DNA of 64,000 bases from NCBI GenBank assembly GCA_958295685.1, contig OY282365.1:372001-436000 (forward strand). Reading direction: 5' to 3'. This stretch comes from an uncultured Dehalococcoidia bacterium. Lineage in GTDB: Bacteria; Chloroflexota; Dehalococcoidia; Lucifugimonadales; CATQGZ01. The translations under genes and the position numbers were made by a program. The notes under the pieces are model-generated. The model was not told where the DNA came from. It did not search any database and worked only from the letters and a program-made list of their open reading frames with translations. The first letter of the stretch is position 1, and each line of letters starts with the position of its first letter. This document shows positions 43,793 through 51,821 of the stretch, piece by piece.

Positions 43793-46700
43793 CTACCGCG
43801 CCCTCGACAGGCGGCGGAACAGGTTGGGGACGGATTCGTGCATGAGCGTGTAGATGACGGGGATGACTATCAGCGTGAGGAATGACGAGCTGATCAGGCC
43901 CCCGATGACCACTGTGGCGAGCTCGGCGCTGATGATGCCTCCCTCGCTGCCGACGAATGCGGCCAGGGGGAGCAGCGCGAAGCTGGTGGTGAAGGCGGTC
44001 ATGAGAATGGGCCTCAGACGTATCCTGCCGCCGTGCACCAGCGCGTCGCGGATGCTCATGCCGCGCTCCCTGAGTTGCTGGACGAAGGCGATCAGGACGA
44101 TGGCGTTTGTCACGACGACGCCGATGAGCAGCAGGATCCCCATCAACGCGGGCAGGCCGAGCGTGCGTCCCGTGACGGCGAGGGATACGAGCACTCCGAT
44201 CAGGGCGAGCGGGAGGCTCATCACTATTATGAAGGGGTTCCTGAGCGAGCCGAGACTGGCGACCATCACGAGGTATACGAGCACGACTCCGGCGGCCATC
44301 GCCAGGAAGATGTCTTCGAAGCCCTCCGATATCTGCTCGAAGACGCCGCCGGTTGCAACCTCGACGCCGGGAGGCAGGTCAAGGGCGTCTATGCGGGACT
44401 GGACATCCTGGCCCACCGCGCGCGCGTCGTCGGACGTGATCGCCCCGGTGATGCTGGCTGACCGCCGGCCGTCGGAGCGGCTGATGGTGACCGGCCCCTT
44501 GGCCACGTCAACCGAGGCCAGGTCACCGAGCCTGGCAGACCCGGCCGGGCCCTCGATCACGAGGTTCTCCACGCCCTCGACGCCCTCCGCCTCTCTCGCG
44601 CCGCCCCTCAGCACCACGTTGGTGGGCGCCCCTCCGATTCGCACCTGTGTGACCGCGCTGCCCACGAGGGCTCTGCTTAGCTGAAGCGCGACCTCTCTGG
44701 CCGTCAGCCCGATCTCGGCGGCTCCGGCCGGGTCCACGTCGATCTCGATCTGGTCTCTGGCTTCGGTTACGTCGCTGGTAACGTTTACGACCCCGTCGAC
44801 CGTGGCGACGTCGTCCACGAGCCTTTCGGCCACCTCCGCTATGGCGTCGTAATCGGCGCCCGTAATGCTCAGTTCCAGGCCTGCCGTGGGCGGGCCGCTG
44901 GTCAGTTCGTTGACGGAGATCGTGCCGCCGTCCGGGACGGGCAGCTCATCGCGGAGGTTGTCTGCTATGTCATCGGGAGCTTCGGAGGAGAGGCGGACGA
45001 ATACCAGGGCCTGGTTGAATCCGCCGACACCGACACCTGCTCCCGGTCCGAACGAGTTTACCGGGCTGCCCACGGTCGTCTGATACACGTCGACCGTTCC
45101 ATCGTCGGAGAGCCTCGACAGGGTGTCCTCGACCCGTCCGACGTGTTCGAAGGTCTGCCCGGCCGGAGCGCCGGGTGGGAGGGTCACCTCTATCGAGAGG
45201 AATCTCTCGGCGCCCGATGGGAAGAGCGTTATCGGTATGACGGCGAGCAGTCCCAGGCTTCCGACGGTCACCACCAGGGCGATGGCGAGCGTGGCGGCCT
45301 TGTGTTTGAGCGCCCAGGACAGGGCGGGCACGTAGGCGCGCTGCATCCAGGTGTGCGGCTCGTCGGCCGCGCCGCCATCGTCATCCCGCGGTACGTCTCC
45401 GGGGCGCACGAGCGCGGCCCCGAGCACGGGCACGGCCGTCAGGGCGACCAGCAGCGACGCGGCCAGGGCGAAGCTGACCGTCAGCGCGAAGGGAAGGAAG
45501 AACGCCCCGACCAGCCCCTGAATGAACGCCAGCGGCACGAACACCACGATTGTCGTGAGCGTAGACGCGATGATCGCGGGTCCGACCTCCACCGTGGCGT
45601 CCAGGGCAACCCTGACCCTGTCCTTGCCGCTCTGGATGTGGCGGTAGACGTTCTCCAGCACGACGATGCTGTCGTCCACCACCCGCCCCACTGAGATCGC
45701 CAGTCCACCGAGAGTCATGAAGTTCAGGGTCATGCCGTTCAGACCCATCAGCAGGACGCCCGCGAAGATGCTGAGGGGGATGGACAGCCCTATCACCAGG
45801 GTCGGCCTGAAGCTGAGCAGCAGTCCGCGCGCGATGGTCGGGCGCGGCGAGACCAGGAACGCGAATACGACGACGATGGCGAACAGGAAGCCGAGGACCG
45901 CCTCGCGCTGGAGGGTGTCTATCTGTCTACGGATCGCTGGCCCGTTGTTGCTGATGGTGGCTATCTCGACGTCGGGCGGAAGCCCGTCCAGCGCGTCCAG
46001 AGCCTCCAGCACCCCTGACGTCACGTCCACCGTGTTGGCGTCGGGGTCTTTGATTACGCCCAGGCCGAGGCTGGGCTTTCCGTTGGTCCTCGATATGCTC
46101 GAGGCGACCTCGCCGCCTGCGCTCACGTCGGCCACGTCCGAGAGCAGCACGGGTTCTCCGGGCGGGTCGTCGGAGAACCCGACCACGAGGCCTTCCATAT
46201 CCTCGATCGAGTCGTAGCCGCTCGATGCCTTCACCGGGAGGAAGCGCCCACCCTCGATTACGGCGCCGGCTGGAAGCGCCACGTTGTTATCGGATAGGGC
46301 CCTGGATACCTGCGCCGGCGACAGTCCGTGCCCGGCCAGGCGCTCCGGGTCGAGCGCGACGACGATCTGCGGCTCCGATCTGCCCGTTACCTGGACGTCG
46401 AAGACTCCGTCGACGCCCGAGACGGCAGGCAGTACCAGCGTGTCCAGGATGCGCTGCAGCTCGCCGAGGTCCCTGTCGCCGAGCAGGCTGATCTGCAGCA
46501 CCGGGAACGCCTCCGGGTCGACGCGTCCGACCAGCGGGTCGTTCACGCCCTCGGGCAGCGTCAGTCGTCCAACGTTGCCGGCGATCACACGCTCCGCCTC
46601 CTCCATGTCCGTGCCGAACTCGAACTCAGCGAAGACCAGCGAGCGGTTCTCGGACGAGACCGACCGAAGGGAGTCGAGCCCCTCGACTCCGGATATGGCG

Positions 46701-46909
46701 TTCTCCACGGGGACCGTGACGTCGCGGGCCACGGCCTCGGGGTTGGCGGACGGGTAGAAGGTGGAGACCGTGACCAGAGGGAACTCTATCTCTGGGAACA
46801 GCTCCACCTGGAGGGTTCGGTACGTGAATATGCCGCCGAGGATCAACAGAACGATGACCAGGACGGTCACGGAGCCTCGACGCAGCGCGAGCTCGGTCAG
46901 GAATCTCAA
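43793..46909 (-). CDS. RND-family efflux transporter (AcrB/HAE1-like)
   Basis: A 1038-residue inner-membrane RND pump. It has the expected 12 membrane segments in two halves, large loops after TM1 and TM7, and TM4 with the proton-relay Asp pair in GRVVDDSIVVLENVY. GSVTVLVIVLLILGG is TM1 and SIPLSIFAGVLLMGLNG belongs to TM3. No membrane-fusion or TolC gene adjoins it, which suits a single-membrane cell where such pumps may work alone. A signal for regulation was not found. Confidence 0.9.
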   Translation of the reverse strand: MRFLTELALRRGSVTVLVIVLLILGGIFTYRTLQVELFPEIEFPLVTVSTFYPSANPEAVARDVTVPVENAISGVEGLDSLRSVSSENRSLVFAEFEFGTDMEEAERVIAGNVGRLTLPEGVNDPLVGRVDPEAFPVLQISLLGDRDLGELQRILDTLVLPAVSGVDGVFDVQVTGRSEPQIVVALDPERLAGHGLSPAQVSRALSDNNVALPAGAVIEGGRFLPVKASSGYDSIEDMEGLVVGFSDDPPGEPVLLSDVADVSAGGEVASSISRTNGKPSLGLGVIKDPDANTVDVTSGVLEALDALDGLPPDVEIATISNNGPAIRRQIDTLQREAVLGFLFAIVVVFAFLVSPRPTIARGLLLSFRPTLVIGLSIPLSIFAGVLLMGLNGMTLNFMTLGGLAISVGRVVDDSIVVLENVYRHIQSGKDRVRVALDATVEVGPAIIASTLTTIVVFVPLAFIQGLVGAFFLPFALTVSFALAASLLVALTAVPVLGAALVRPGDVPRDDDGGAADEPHTWMQRAYVPALSWALKHKAATLAIALVVTVGSLGLLAVIPITLFPSGAERFLSIEVTLPPGAPAGQTFEHVGRVEDTLSRLSDDGTVDVYQTTVGSPVNSFGPGAGVGVGGFNQALVFVRLSSEAPDDIADNLRDELPVPDGGTISVNELTSGPPTAGLELSITGADYDAIAEVAERLVDDVATVDGVVNVTSDVTEARDQIEIDVDPAGAAEIGLTAREVALQLSRALVGSAVTQVRIGGAPTNVVLRGGAREAEGVEGVENLVIEGPAGSARLGDLASVDVAKGPVTISRSDGRRSASITGAITSDDARAVGQDVQSRIDALDLPPGVEVATGGVFEQISEGFEDIFLAMAAGVVLVYLVMVASLGSLRNPFIIVMSLPLALIGVLVSLAVTGRTLGLPALMGILLLIGVVVTNAIVLIAFVQQLRERGMSIRDALVHGGRIRLRPILMTAFTTSFALLPLAAFVGSEGGIISAELATVVIGGLISSSFLTLIVIPVIYTLMHESVPNLFRRLSRAR

Positions 46910-46956
46910 GTTATCTTCCTTTCGTCATTTCCGGTACGTTGTCGGAAGCGTGCGCG

Positions 46957-48054
46957 TCACCCCACGCGGTAGGGGGCCAGGGCATCCTCGTTCAGATCGA
47001 TGCCCAGGCCCGGCCTGTTGGGTGGGCTCACGCAGCCGTTCTTTACGGCGAGGGTGTGTTGGTACATCCTGCCCCACATCGGATCGGTGGAGTCGCTGTA
47101 GTATTCGACCGTCAGGCCGTTGGGGATGGCGGCGACGAGGTGCACGTGCACGTCCTGGTTGCCGTGTGGGGCCACCGGCAGGTCGTGAGCCTGTGCGAGC
47201 GCGGCGACCTTCATGAACTCGGTTATGCCTCCCATGATCAGCGCGTCGGGCTGGATGATGGCCGCGCAGCGGTTCTCGATCAGGTCCCTGAAGCCGTATC
47301 GGGTGTATTCGTTCTCGCCGGTGGCTATGGGGATGGTGGTGGCTCTGCTGACGAGCCTGTGGCCCTCGTAGTCGTCGGGGTTGACCGGCTCCTCGAACCA
47401 GAAGACGTCGTGCGGCTCCATCTTGCGGGCGATCTCTATGGCCTCGTAGAAGCGGTAGGCGCAGTTGGCGTCGACCATGAGCTTCACGCCGGGGCCGACC
47501 GCCTGGCGGACGACCCTGACGCGCTCGACGTCCTCGTTGATGGGCGCGCCGCCGATCTTCATCTTGACGGCGTTCGCGCCTAGGGACACGGCCCTCTCCA
47601 TCTCGGCCGCCAAGTCGTCCAGGCCCTTGCCCTCCTCGTAGTAGCCTCCTGCGACGTAGACCGGGACCGTATCGGCGAAGCCGCCGAGCATCTTGTAGAC
47701 CGGCCTGCCTGCCGCCTTCCCCTTGATGTCCCACAGGGCGATGTCTATGCCGCTGATTATGCGCGTGGTGATGCCGCGGCGGCCCACCAGCTTGGGCTGC
47801 CACATGTCGTCCCATATGCGTTCGTTGTCGAACGGGTCCTGTCTGACCGCGTACTGCTTCAGGTGGCGCAGGATGCCGCGGCCGATGTCCTCGGCCTCCT
47901 GGACCGCGCCGCAGAGTCCTACGCCGGTGAGGCCGTCGTCGGTCTCTATCTTCACGACGTCCAGCCCGGCGGTGGGGTAGACGTACCTGCCGTTTCGGAT
48001 GGGCTTGGGACGCTTCCAGCGGTAGGTCTCCATCGTTACGTCGGTGATCTTCAT
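46957..48054 (-). CDS. Mandelate racemase/muconate-lactonizing enzyme family (enolase superfamily)
   Basis: A 365-residue enolase-superfamily enzyme. The capping domain covers residues 1-120. The barrel carries the KxK base pair VKMKIGG, and metal ligands in LMVDANCAY, FWFEEPV and IATGENEY. A late His in APHGNQDVHVHL is the other acid/base of the mandelate-racemase subgroup. It most likely dehydrates an acid sugar or isomerises a 2-hydroxy acid; the exact substrate cannot be read. The start at 48054 (MKITDVTMETY) avoids an unlikely long extension. Expanded paralogues of this family are known in SAR202 genomes. Confidence 0.9.
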   Translation of the reverse strand: MKITDVTMETYRWKRPKPIRNGRYVYPTAGLDVVKIETDDGLTGVGLCGAVQEAEDIGRGILRHLKQYAVRQDPFDNERIWDDMWQPKLVGRRGITTRIISGIDIALWDIKGKAAGRPVYKMLGGFADTVPVYVAGGYYEEGKGLDDLAAEMERAVSLGANAVKMKIGGAPINEDVERVRVVRQAVGPGVKLMVDANCAYRFYEAIEIARKMEPHDVFWFEEPVNPDDYEGHRLVSRATTIPIATGENEYTRYGFRDLIENRCAAIIQPDALIMGGITEFMKVAALAQAHDLPVAPHGNQDVHVHLVAAIPNGLTVEYYSDSTDPMWGRMYQHTLAVKNGCVSPPNRPGLGIDLNEDALAPYRVG

Positions 48055-48100
48055 GCCGTGCGCCCTCCGTAATGCTCGATTCCGGGTTATCCGGCCGGGG

Positions 48101-48349
48101 TCATTCGACAGGTATGCGCTCATGCACGTGCTCACCGGCCAGTGAACGGTGGGCAAAGAGCAGGCACGCCTGGATGTCTTCAGACTCCAGGACCGGATAT
48201 TCCCGGAGAATCGTCTCAGCAGAATCGCCGGCCGCAAGCATTCCCAGGACGTGCTCCACCGCGATACGCATATCGCGAATGATTGGCTTGCCGCCAAAGA
48301 CGTCTGCGTGCACGGTGATGCGCTCCAGCAGATCGGTGTTATTCGTCAT
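48101..48349 (-). CDS. DUF433 antitoxin-like protein
   Basis: An 82-residue DUF433 protein: ITVHADVFGGKPIIRDMRI is the family signature, followed by LGMLAAGDSAETILREYP and a helical end. DUF433 proteins usually pair with DUF5615 PIN-like toxins directly downstream, but the next gene is the enolase-family enzyme, so this copy is an orphan. The ATG at 48349 follows GGAAGGA at good spacing. Confidence 0.82.
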   Translation of the reverse strand: MTNNTDLLERITVHADVFGGKPIIRDMRIAVEHVLGMLAAGDSAETILREYPVLESEDIQACLLFAHRSLAGEHVHERIPVE

Positions 48350-48397
48350 GTCTTTTCCTTCCATAGCTCAGGGAATTTTTGACTGCCGGGCGCCCCG

Positions 48398-49513
48398 TCA
48401 TTCGAACCTGGCGGGGTCGAATGCGTCGATCCCGACGTCGGACGTTCCGGTCGTGAGGATGTCCGCAGCAATGCGGCCCATCGACGGGCCCAGCAGTATC
48501 CCCTTCCGCTCGGCTCCGGTGGCGAGGATGACGCCCTCCATGCCGGGGACGTGTCCGAGCAGCGGGAGCCTGTCGGGCGTTACCGGCCTAAGGCAGGCGG
48601 TCTGGCGCGCCAGCGCCGTGTCTCCCAACGATGGCAGCAGCCTGTGGAGAGATGCCATGATCCGGTCGCGGGCCTCGGTGGTCGGGGTCTCGTCGAACCC
48701 GACCTCCTCCTCGGTGGTGCCCGCCCACAGGAGGCCGTCCGGCTTGGTCGTAGCGTAGTTGCCATTCCAGCCGATCGAGCACTCGACCGGCGGGCCCGGC
48801 GCCCTGAGCCGGAGTATCTGCCCCTTGAGCGGCCCGACTTGAACGCGGATGCCGAGCCACTCGGACGCCTCCGAGCTCCATGGCCCTGAGGCGATCACCA
48901 TCCGCTCGCAGGGGAGCGTCTCGTCTCCCACCCTGACGCCGGAGACGCGGCCGCCCTGCCGGACGAGTCCTGAGACCGCCCCGTTTCGTATGGAGGCGCC
49001 CAGACCCTCGGCCGCCCGTGCCAGCGCGAGGCTGAACCGGTACGGGTCCACCTGCGCCGAGCCCTCGACGTGAATCCCGCCCAGGGCCTCCTCCGAGATG
49101 CGCGGCTCGACCCGGCGCGCATCCGTCGAGCTCAGCCAGCGGACGGAGTAGCCCTCGTGTCCCTGCTGCCGAGCCACGGCGTCCTTGGCGGCCTCTGCCT
49201 CCGCCTCGTCGAAGGTCAGCGTCAGGAGCGGCTTGCTGCCGTAGCCCGTCTCCAGACCCGTCTCGGAGGGCAGGCCGGCGCCCATCTCGGCGTGAATCCT
49301 CATGCCGTCGAAGGCCATCGCCTCCAGTACGTCCGGGACTCCGCTGCCGGTTACGGGGCTCAGGCCGCCCAAGGCGAAACCGGATGCGTGGCTTCCGATC
49401 GAGTCCCGCTCGACGACTGTGGACGCCACTCCGGCCATGCCCAGGAAGTAGGCCGTGGACAGCCCGACGACCCCGCCGCCTACGATTACCACACCGTCGT
49501 TCTTCACCGGCAT
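48398..49513 (-). CDS. FAD-dependent D-amino-acid oxidase family oxidoreductase
   Basis: A 371-residue DAO-family flavoprotein. VVIVGGGVVGLSTAYFLGMAG is the Rossmann FAD site, here shown only in part of its length, followed by the VERDSIGSHASGFALGGL flavin contact. The C-terminal GVILATGAERKGILLGPSMG closes the FAD pocket. Similar to glycine oxidase/ThiO and other amine oxidases; no thiamine gene is near. It may start at GTG 49519 instead. It is 16 bases after the HtrA gene. Confidence 0.83.
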   Translation of the reverse strand: MPVKNDGVVIVGGGVVGLSTAYFLGMAGVASTVVERDSIGSHASGFALGGLSPVTGSGVPDVLEAMAFDGMRIHAEMGAGLPSETGLETGYGSKPLLTLTFDEAEAEAAKDAVARQQGHEGYSVRWLSSTDARRVEPRISEEALGGIHVEGSAQVDPYRFSLALARAAEGLGASIRNGAVSGLVRQGGRVSGVRVGDETLPCERMVIASGPWSSEASEWLGIRVQVGPLKGQILRLRAPGPPVECSIGWNGNYATTKPDGLLWAGTTEEEVGFDETPTTEARDRIMASLHRLLPSLGDTALARQTACLRPVTPDRLPLLGHVPGMEGVILATGAERKGILLGPSMGRIAADILTTGTSDVGIDAFDPARFE

Positions 49514-49529
49514 AGACACCGGGTGCGGT

Positions 49530-50642
49530 TTAAGTATCGGGCCATGGCGCGAGGGTTGCTTCGATCTCGAGCGTGCCGGCGTCTCTGTGCACGGTCAGCG
49601 TGACGGTGTGCCCCGGCAGGAGGGTGTTGAAGTAGCTCACCATCTCGTCGACTGAGGACACTGGGCGGCCGTCGACAGCGGTGATGACGTCGCCTCGGGC
49701 CGTGCCGAGGACCGCTCGGAACGGCTCCAGCCCGATGCTCTGCGCCGGGCTGCCGTCTGAGACGGAAGCTACCGCAACGCCCGCGGGTATGCCGAGGTCG
49801 TCCCTGACCTCGGCCGAGATCGGGCGGCTGCTTATCCCGAGCCACGGCCTGCGCACCTCGGCGGAGACGAGCAGCTGTGGGAGAAGGTTCTGAAGGGTGT
49901 TGCTGGGCACCGCGAAGCCTATTCGGAACTCGTCCAGCCCCTGGAAGGGCAGGGTTCTGATGGACGAGTTGACCCCGATAACCTCGCCGCCGGAGTTGAG
50001 CAGTGGGCCCCCGGAGTTGCCTGAGTTCAGGGGCGCGTCGGTCTGGATCATGTCCGGTATGGGGCGGCTGAGCGCGCTGACCGGCGCGCGCCCCCGGCCG
50101 CTGACCACGCCGACCGTCACGGAGTTGAAGTTGCCGAACGGGCTTCCGATGGCGACGGCCATCTGTCCTGGAACGACCTCGGAGGAGTCCGCCAGTGGCA
50201 GCGGTTCGATCTCGGAGACCTCGGCCGGATCTACCTGAAGCACTGCCAGATCGTCGGCCGGGCTGTTGCCGAGCATCTGGGCTTCCAGCACGCGGCCATC
50301 GTGGAGCCTGATGTTTATGCTCTGGGCATTGGCGACCACGTGGTCGTTGGTGACCACGTGTCCGTCACTGTCGACCAGGAATCCGGAGCCGCTGCCCGGA
50401 CCGGCCGCCGTCAGGGTCACCTCGAGTTCGACCACGGCCGGACTGGCGCGCTCGTACAGGTCGGTGACCATCTCCTCGTCGAACAGGGCGTCGGAGCCGG
50501 CGAAGCCGCCGCCCGCCGCGAACAGGCCGACGGAGAAGCCGATCAGCGCGCCCAGAGCGAGCAGCCCCACGGCGAAGCCGCGGGTCAGGCCTGACCGCCG
50601 TGTGACCGCCTGCGGCGCGGGTTCCTGCCGTGCCTGTTCCAT
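49530..50642 (-). CDS. HtrA/DegP-like membrane-anchored serine protease
   Basis: A 370-residue trypsin-like protease with one N-terminal membrane anchor (about 22-46), so the catalytic part lies outside the membrane. The triad is visible as His 101 (VTNDHVVAN), Asp 131 (ADDLAVLQV) and Ser 210 (LNSGNSGGPLL). A single PDZ domain (about 265-365) begins near RPWLGISSRPI. It degrades or refolds damaged extracytoplasmic proteins. A long upstream extension in frame covers a region belonging to hemQ on the same strand and is rejected. Confidence 0.92.
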   Translation of the reverse strand: MEQARQEPAPQAVTRRSGLTRGFAVGLLALGALIGFSVGLFAAGGGFAGSDALFDEEMVTDLYERASPAVVELEVTLTAAGPGSGSGFLVDSDGHVVTNDHVVANAQSINIRLHDGRVLEAQMLGNSPADDLAVLQVDPAEVSEIEPLPLADSSEVVPGQMAVAIGSPFGNFNSVTVGVVSGRGRAPVSALSRPIPDMIQTDAPLNSGNSGGPLLNSGGEVIGVNSSIRTLPFQGLDEFRIGFAVPSNTLQNLLPQLLVSAEVRRPWLGISSRPISAEVRDDLGIPAGVAVASVSDGSPAQSIGLEPFRAVLGTARGDVITAVDGRPVSSVDEMVSYFNTLLPGHTVTLTVHRDAGTLEIEATLAPWPDT

Positions 50643-50689
50643 CGTGTGGACGTCCTCGTCGTGGGTGATGCTTGCCAACACAGTATATC

Positions 50690-51394
50690 TCAGATGCCCA
50701 GGCTGCCGAGGATGTCCCGAATCGGCCGCCGGATGCAGGTGAATATCGGCGTATCGCGGAGCGTGTACCGGCTGCCCTCGATTCCCCTGAGCTCCATGAC
50801 CAGGTCGAGGAAGTCCGCGGGGGCGTCGGTCTCGAAGGCCACGACGAATTCCTGATCGTCCAGGCCGAACGAGTAGGTGGTGTTGATCTTGACGGACGGG
50901 TACTTGTGGCCCACCCTGAAGTGCTCCCCCATCATCTGCTGCCGCCGCTCCAGAGGGAGCAGGTACCACTCCCTCGTTTTCAGGAAGGGGTAGACGACGA
51001 GGTACCGGTACTCCCCGCCGGGCCGCAGGCGCTCGCGGACGCCCTCCTGGCCTTCGTGCCGGTGCCCGCCCACGTACTGAGAGCGCCGGGTCATGGCTAG
51101 GTACGAGTAGGGCTGTGTCAGATACTCCGCCATGCGTGTCCGCCGCAGCGCGGCGGCCGCGTCCTGGAGGTCCTCGAGCCTGTCGGCGGCTCGCCACAGC
51201 AGGAAGTCAGCGTCGCCCCGCAGCCCTATCAGACTGAAGCTACGTACGAACGCGCGGGGCGCCGACTCCGCGACGACTTGCTCGAACTCCAGCTTGACGG
51301 TTTCCGCTTGCCCGGCCATGCGGCGCCATGCGCGGTCGACGCTGTAGAAGTCGTACTTTACAAACTGCCTGCCGTTATCGTCCGCCAACCACAC
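50690..51394 (-). CDS. hemQ: Coproheme decarboxylase / chlorite dismutase family
   Basis: A 234-residue HemQ-type protein. RSFSLIGLRGDADFLLWR and FLKTREWYLLP carry the conserved Tyr used in coproheme decarboxylation. GHKYPSVKINTTYSFG contains the proximal His region, and LDDQEFVVAFE follows. In monoderm bacteria it makes heme b from coproheme; the lack of the chlorite-dismutase distal Arg arrangement cannot be judged by eye. GTG 51394 follows AAGGAG. It is divergent from tatA. Confidence 0.87.
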   Translation of the reverse strand: MWLADDNGRQFVKYDFYSVDRAWRRMAGQAETVKLEFEQVVAESAPRAFVRSFSLIGLRGDADFLLWRAADRLEDLQDAAAALRRTRMAEYLTQPYSYLAMTRRSQYVGGHRHEGQEGVRERLRPGGEYRYLVVYPFLKTREWYLLPLERRQQMMGEHFRVGHKYPSVKINTTYSFGLDDQEFVVAFETDAPADFLDLVMELRGIEGSRYTLRDTPIFTCIRRPIRDILGSLGI

Positions 51395-51447
51395 TCTCCT
51401 TGAGACGTGGTCATTATATCATCGGCGCGAGTCCCCTGGATGCAGAA

Positions 51448-51476
51448 TTGACCGGCGCGCCTTTGGAGGCTATCAT
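51448..51476 (+). promoter_or_regulatory. tatA promoter
   Basis: TTGACC and TATCAT are 17 bases apart, 34 bases before the tatA ATG. On the other strand a TATAAT (51413-51418) may be the -10 of hemQ, without a clear -35. Confidence 0.65.
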
Positions 51477-51509
51477 ATAGCCAAATCCGGGCGTTCGAAG
51501 GGGGAGACC

Positions 51510-51713
51510 ATGGGATTCCTGGGAGGAATCAGAGGACCCGAGCTGATACTGATCCTGGTGATCGTCATGATCATCTTCGGAGTCGGCAGGCTCCCGGAGG
51601 TGGGTGGCGCGCTGGGCAAGGCGATTCGGCAGTTCCGCGGCTCCGTGTCCGAAAAGAGCGAGACGAGCGAGCCTGCCGCGCTCGAGCAGGACGGCGAGAA
51701 GAAGACGACCTGA
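51510..51713 (+). CDS. tatA: Sec-independent translocase subunit TatA
   Basis: A 67-residue TatA/E protein: a single N-terminal membrane helix (GPELILILVIVMIIFG), then the conserved FGVGRLPEVGGALGKAIRQF amphipathic helix and a charged tail. It forms the pore of the twin-arginine export system for folded, often cofactor-bearing proteins. GGGGGAG precedes the ATG. No tatC is adjacent. It is monocistronic, with its own promoter and a strong terminator. Confidence 0.93.
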   Translation: MGFLGGIRGPELILILVIVMIIFGVGRLPEVGGALGKAIRQFRGSVSEKSETSEPAALEQDGEKKTT

Positions 51714-51748
51714 GGGGTACGTCCGCGCTGTCTGAAGCCTGAAGGACT

Positions 51749-51782
51749 CGAACCCCCGGCGTATGCCGGGGGTTCGCTTTTG
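51749..51782 (+). terminator. Strong intrinsic terminator after tatA
   Basis: A perfect 12-bp stem CGAACCCCCGGC-GTAT-GCCGGGGGTTCG followed by CTTTTGT. The hairpin also lies at the 3' end of the convergent symporter gene and may act weakly on that side. Confidence 0.9.
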
Positions 51783-51821
51783 TCGGAAGGTCTGTCGGCG
51801 GCTGCCCTGGGAGCGAACGCC

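Noticed and set aside
50643..51197. Extension of the HtrA-like gene upstream of 50642
   Set aside because: The region is the hemQ coding sequence in another frame; the membrane anchor follows directly after ATG 50642.
51740..51785. A tRNA (GGACTCGAACC resembles a T-arm complement)
   Set aside because: The surrounding sequence forms only one long perfect hairpin with a T-tract and no acceptor, D or anticodon arms; it is a terminator.
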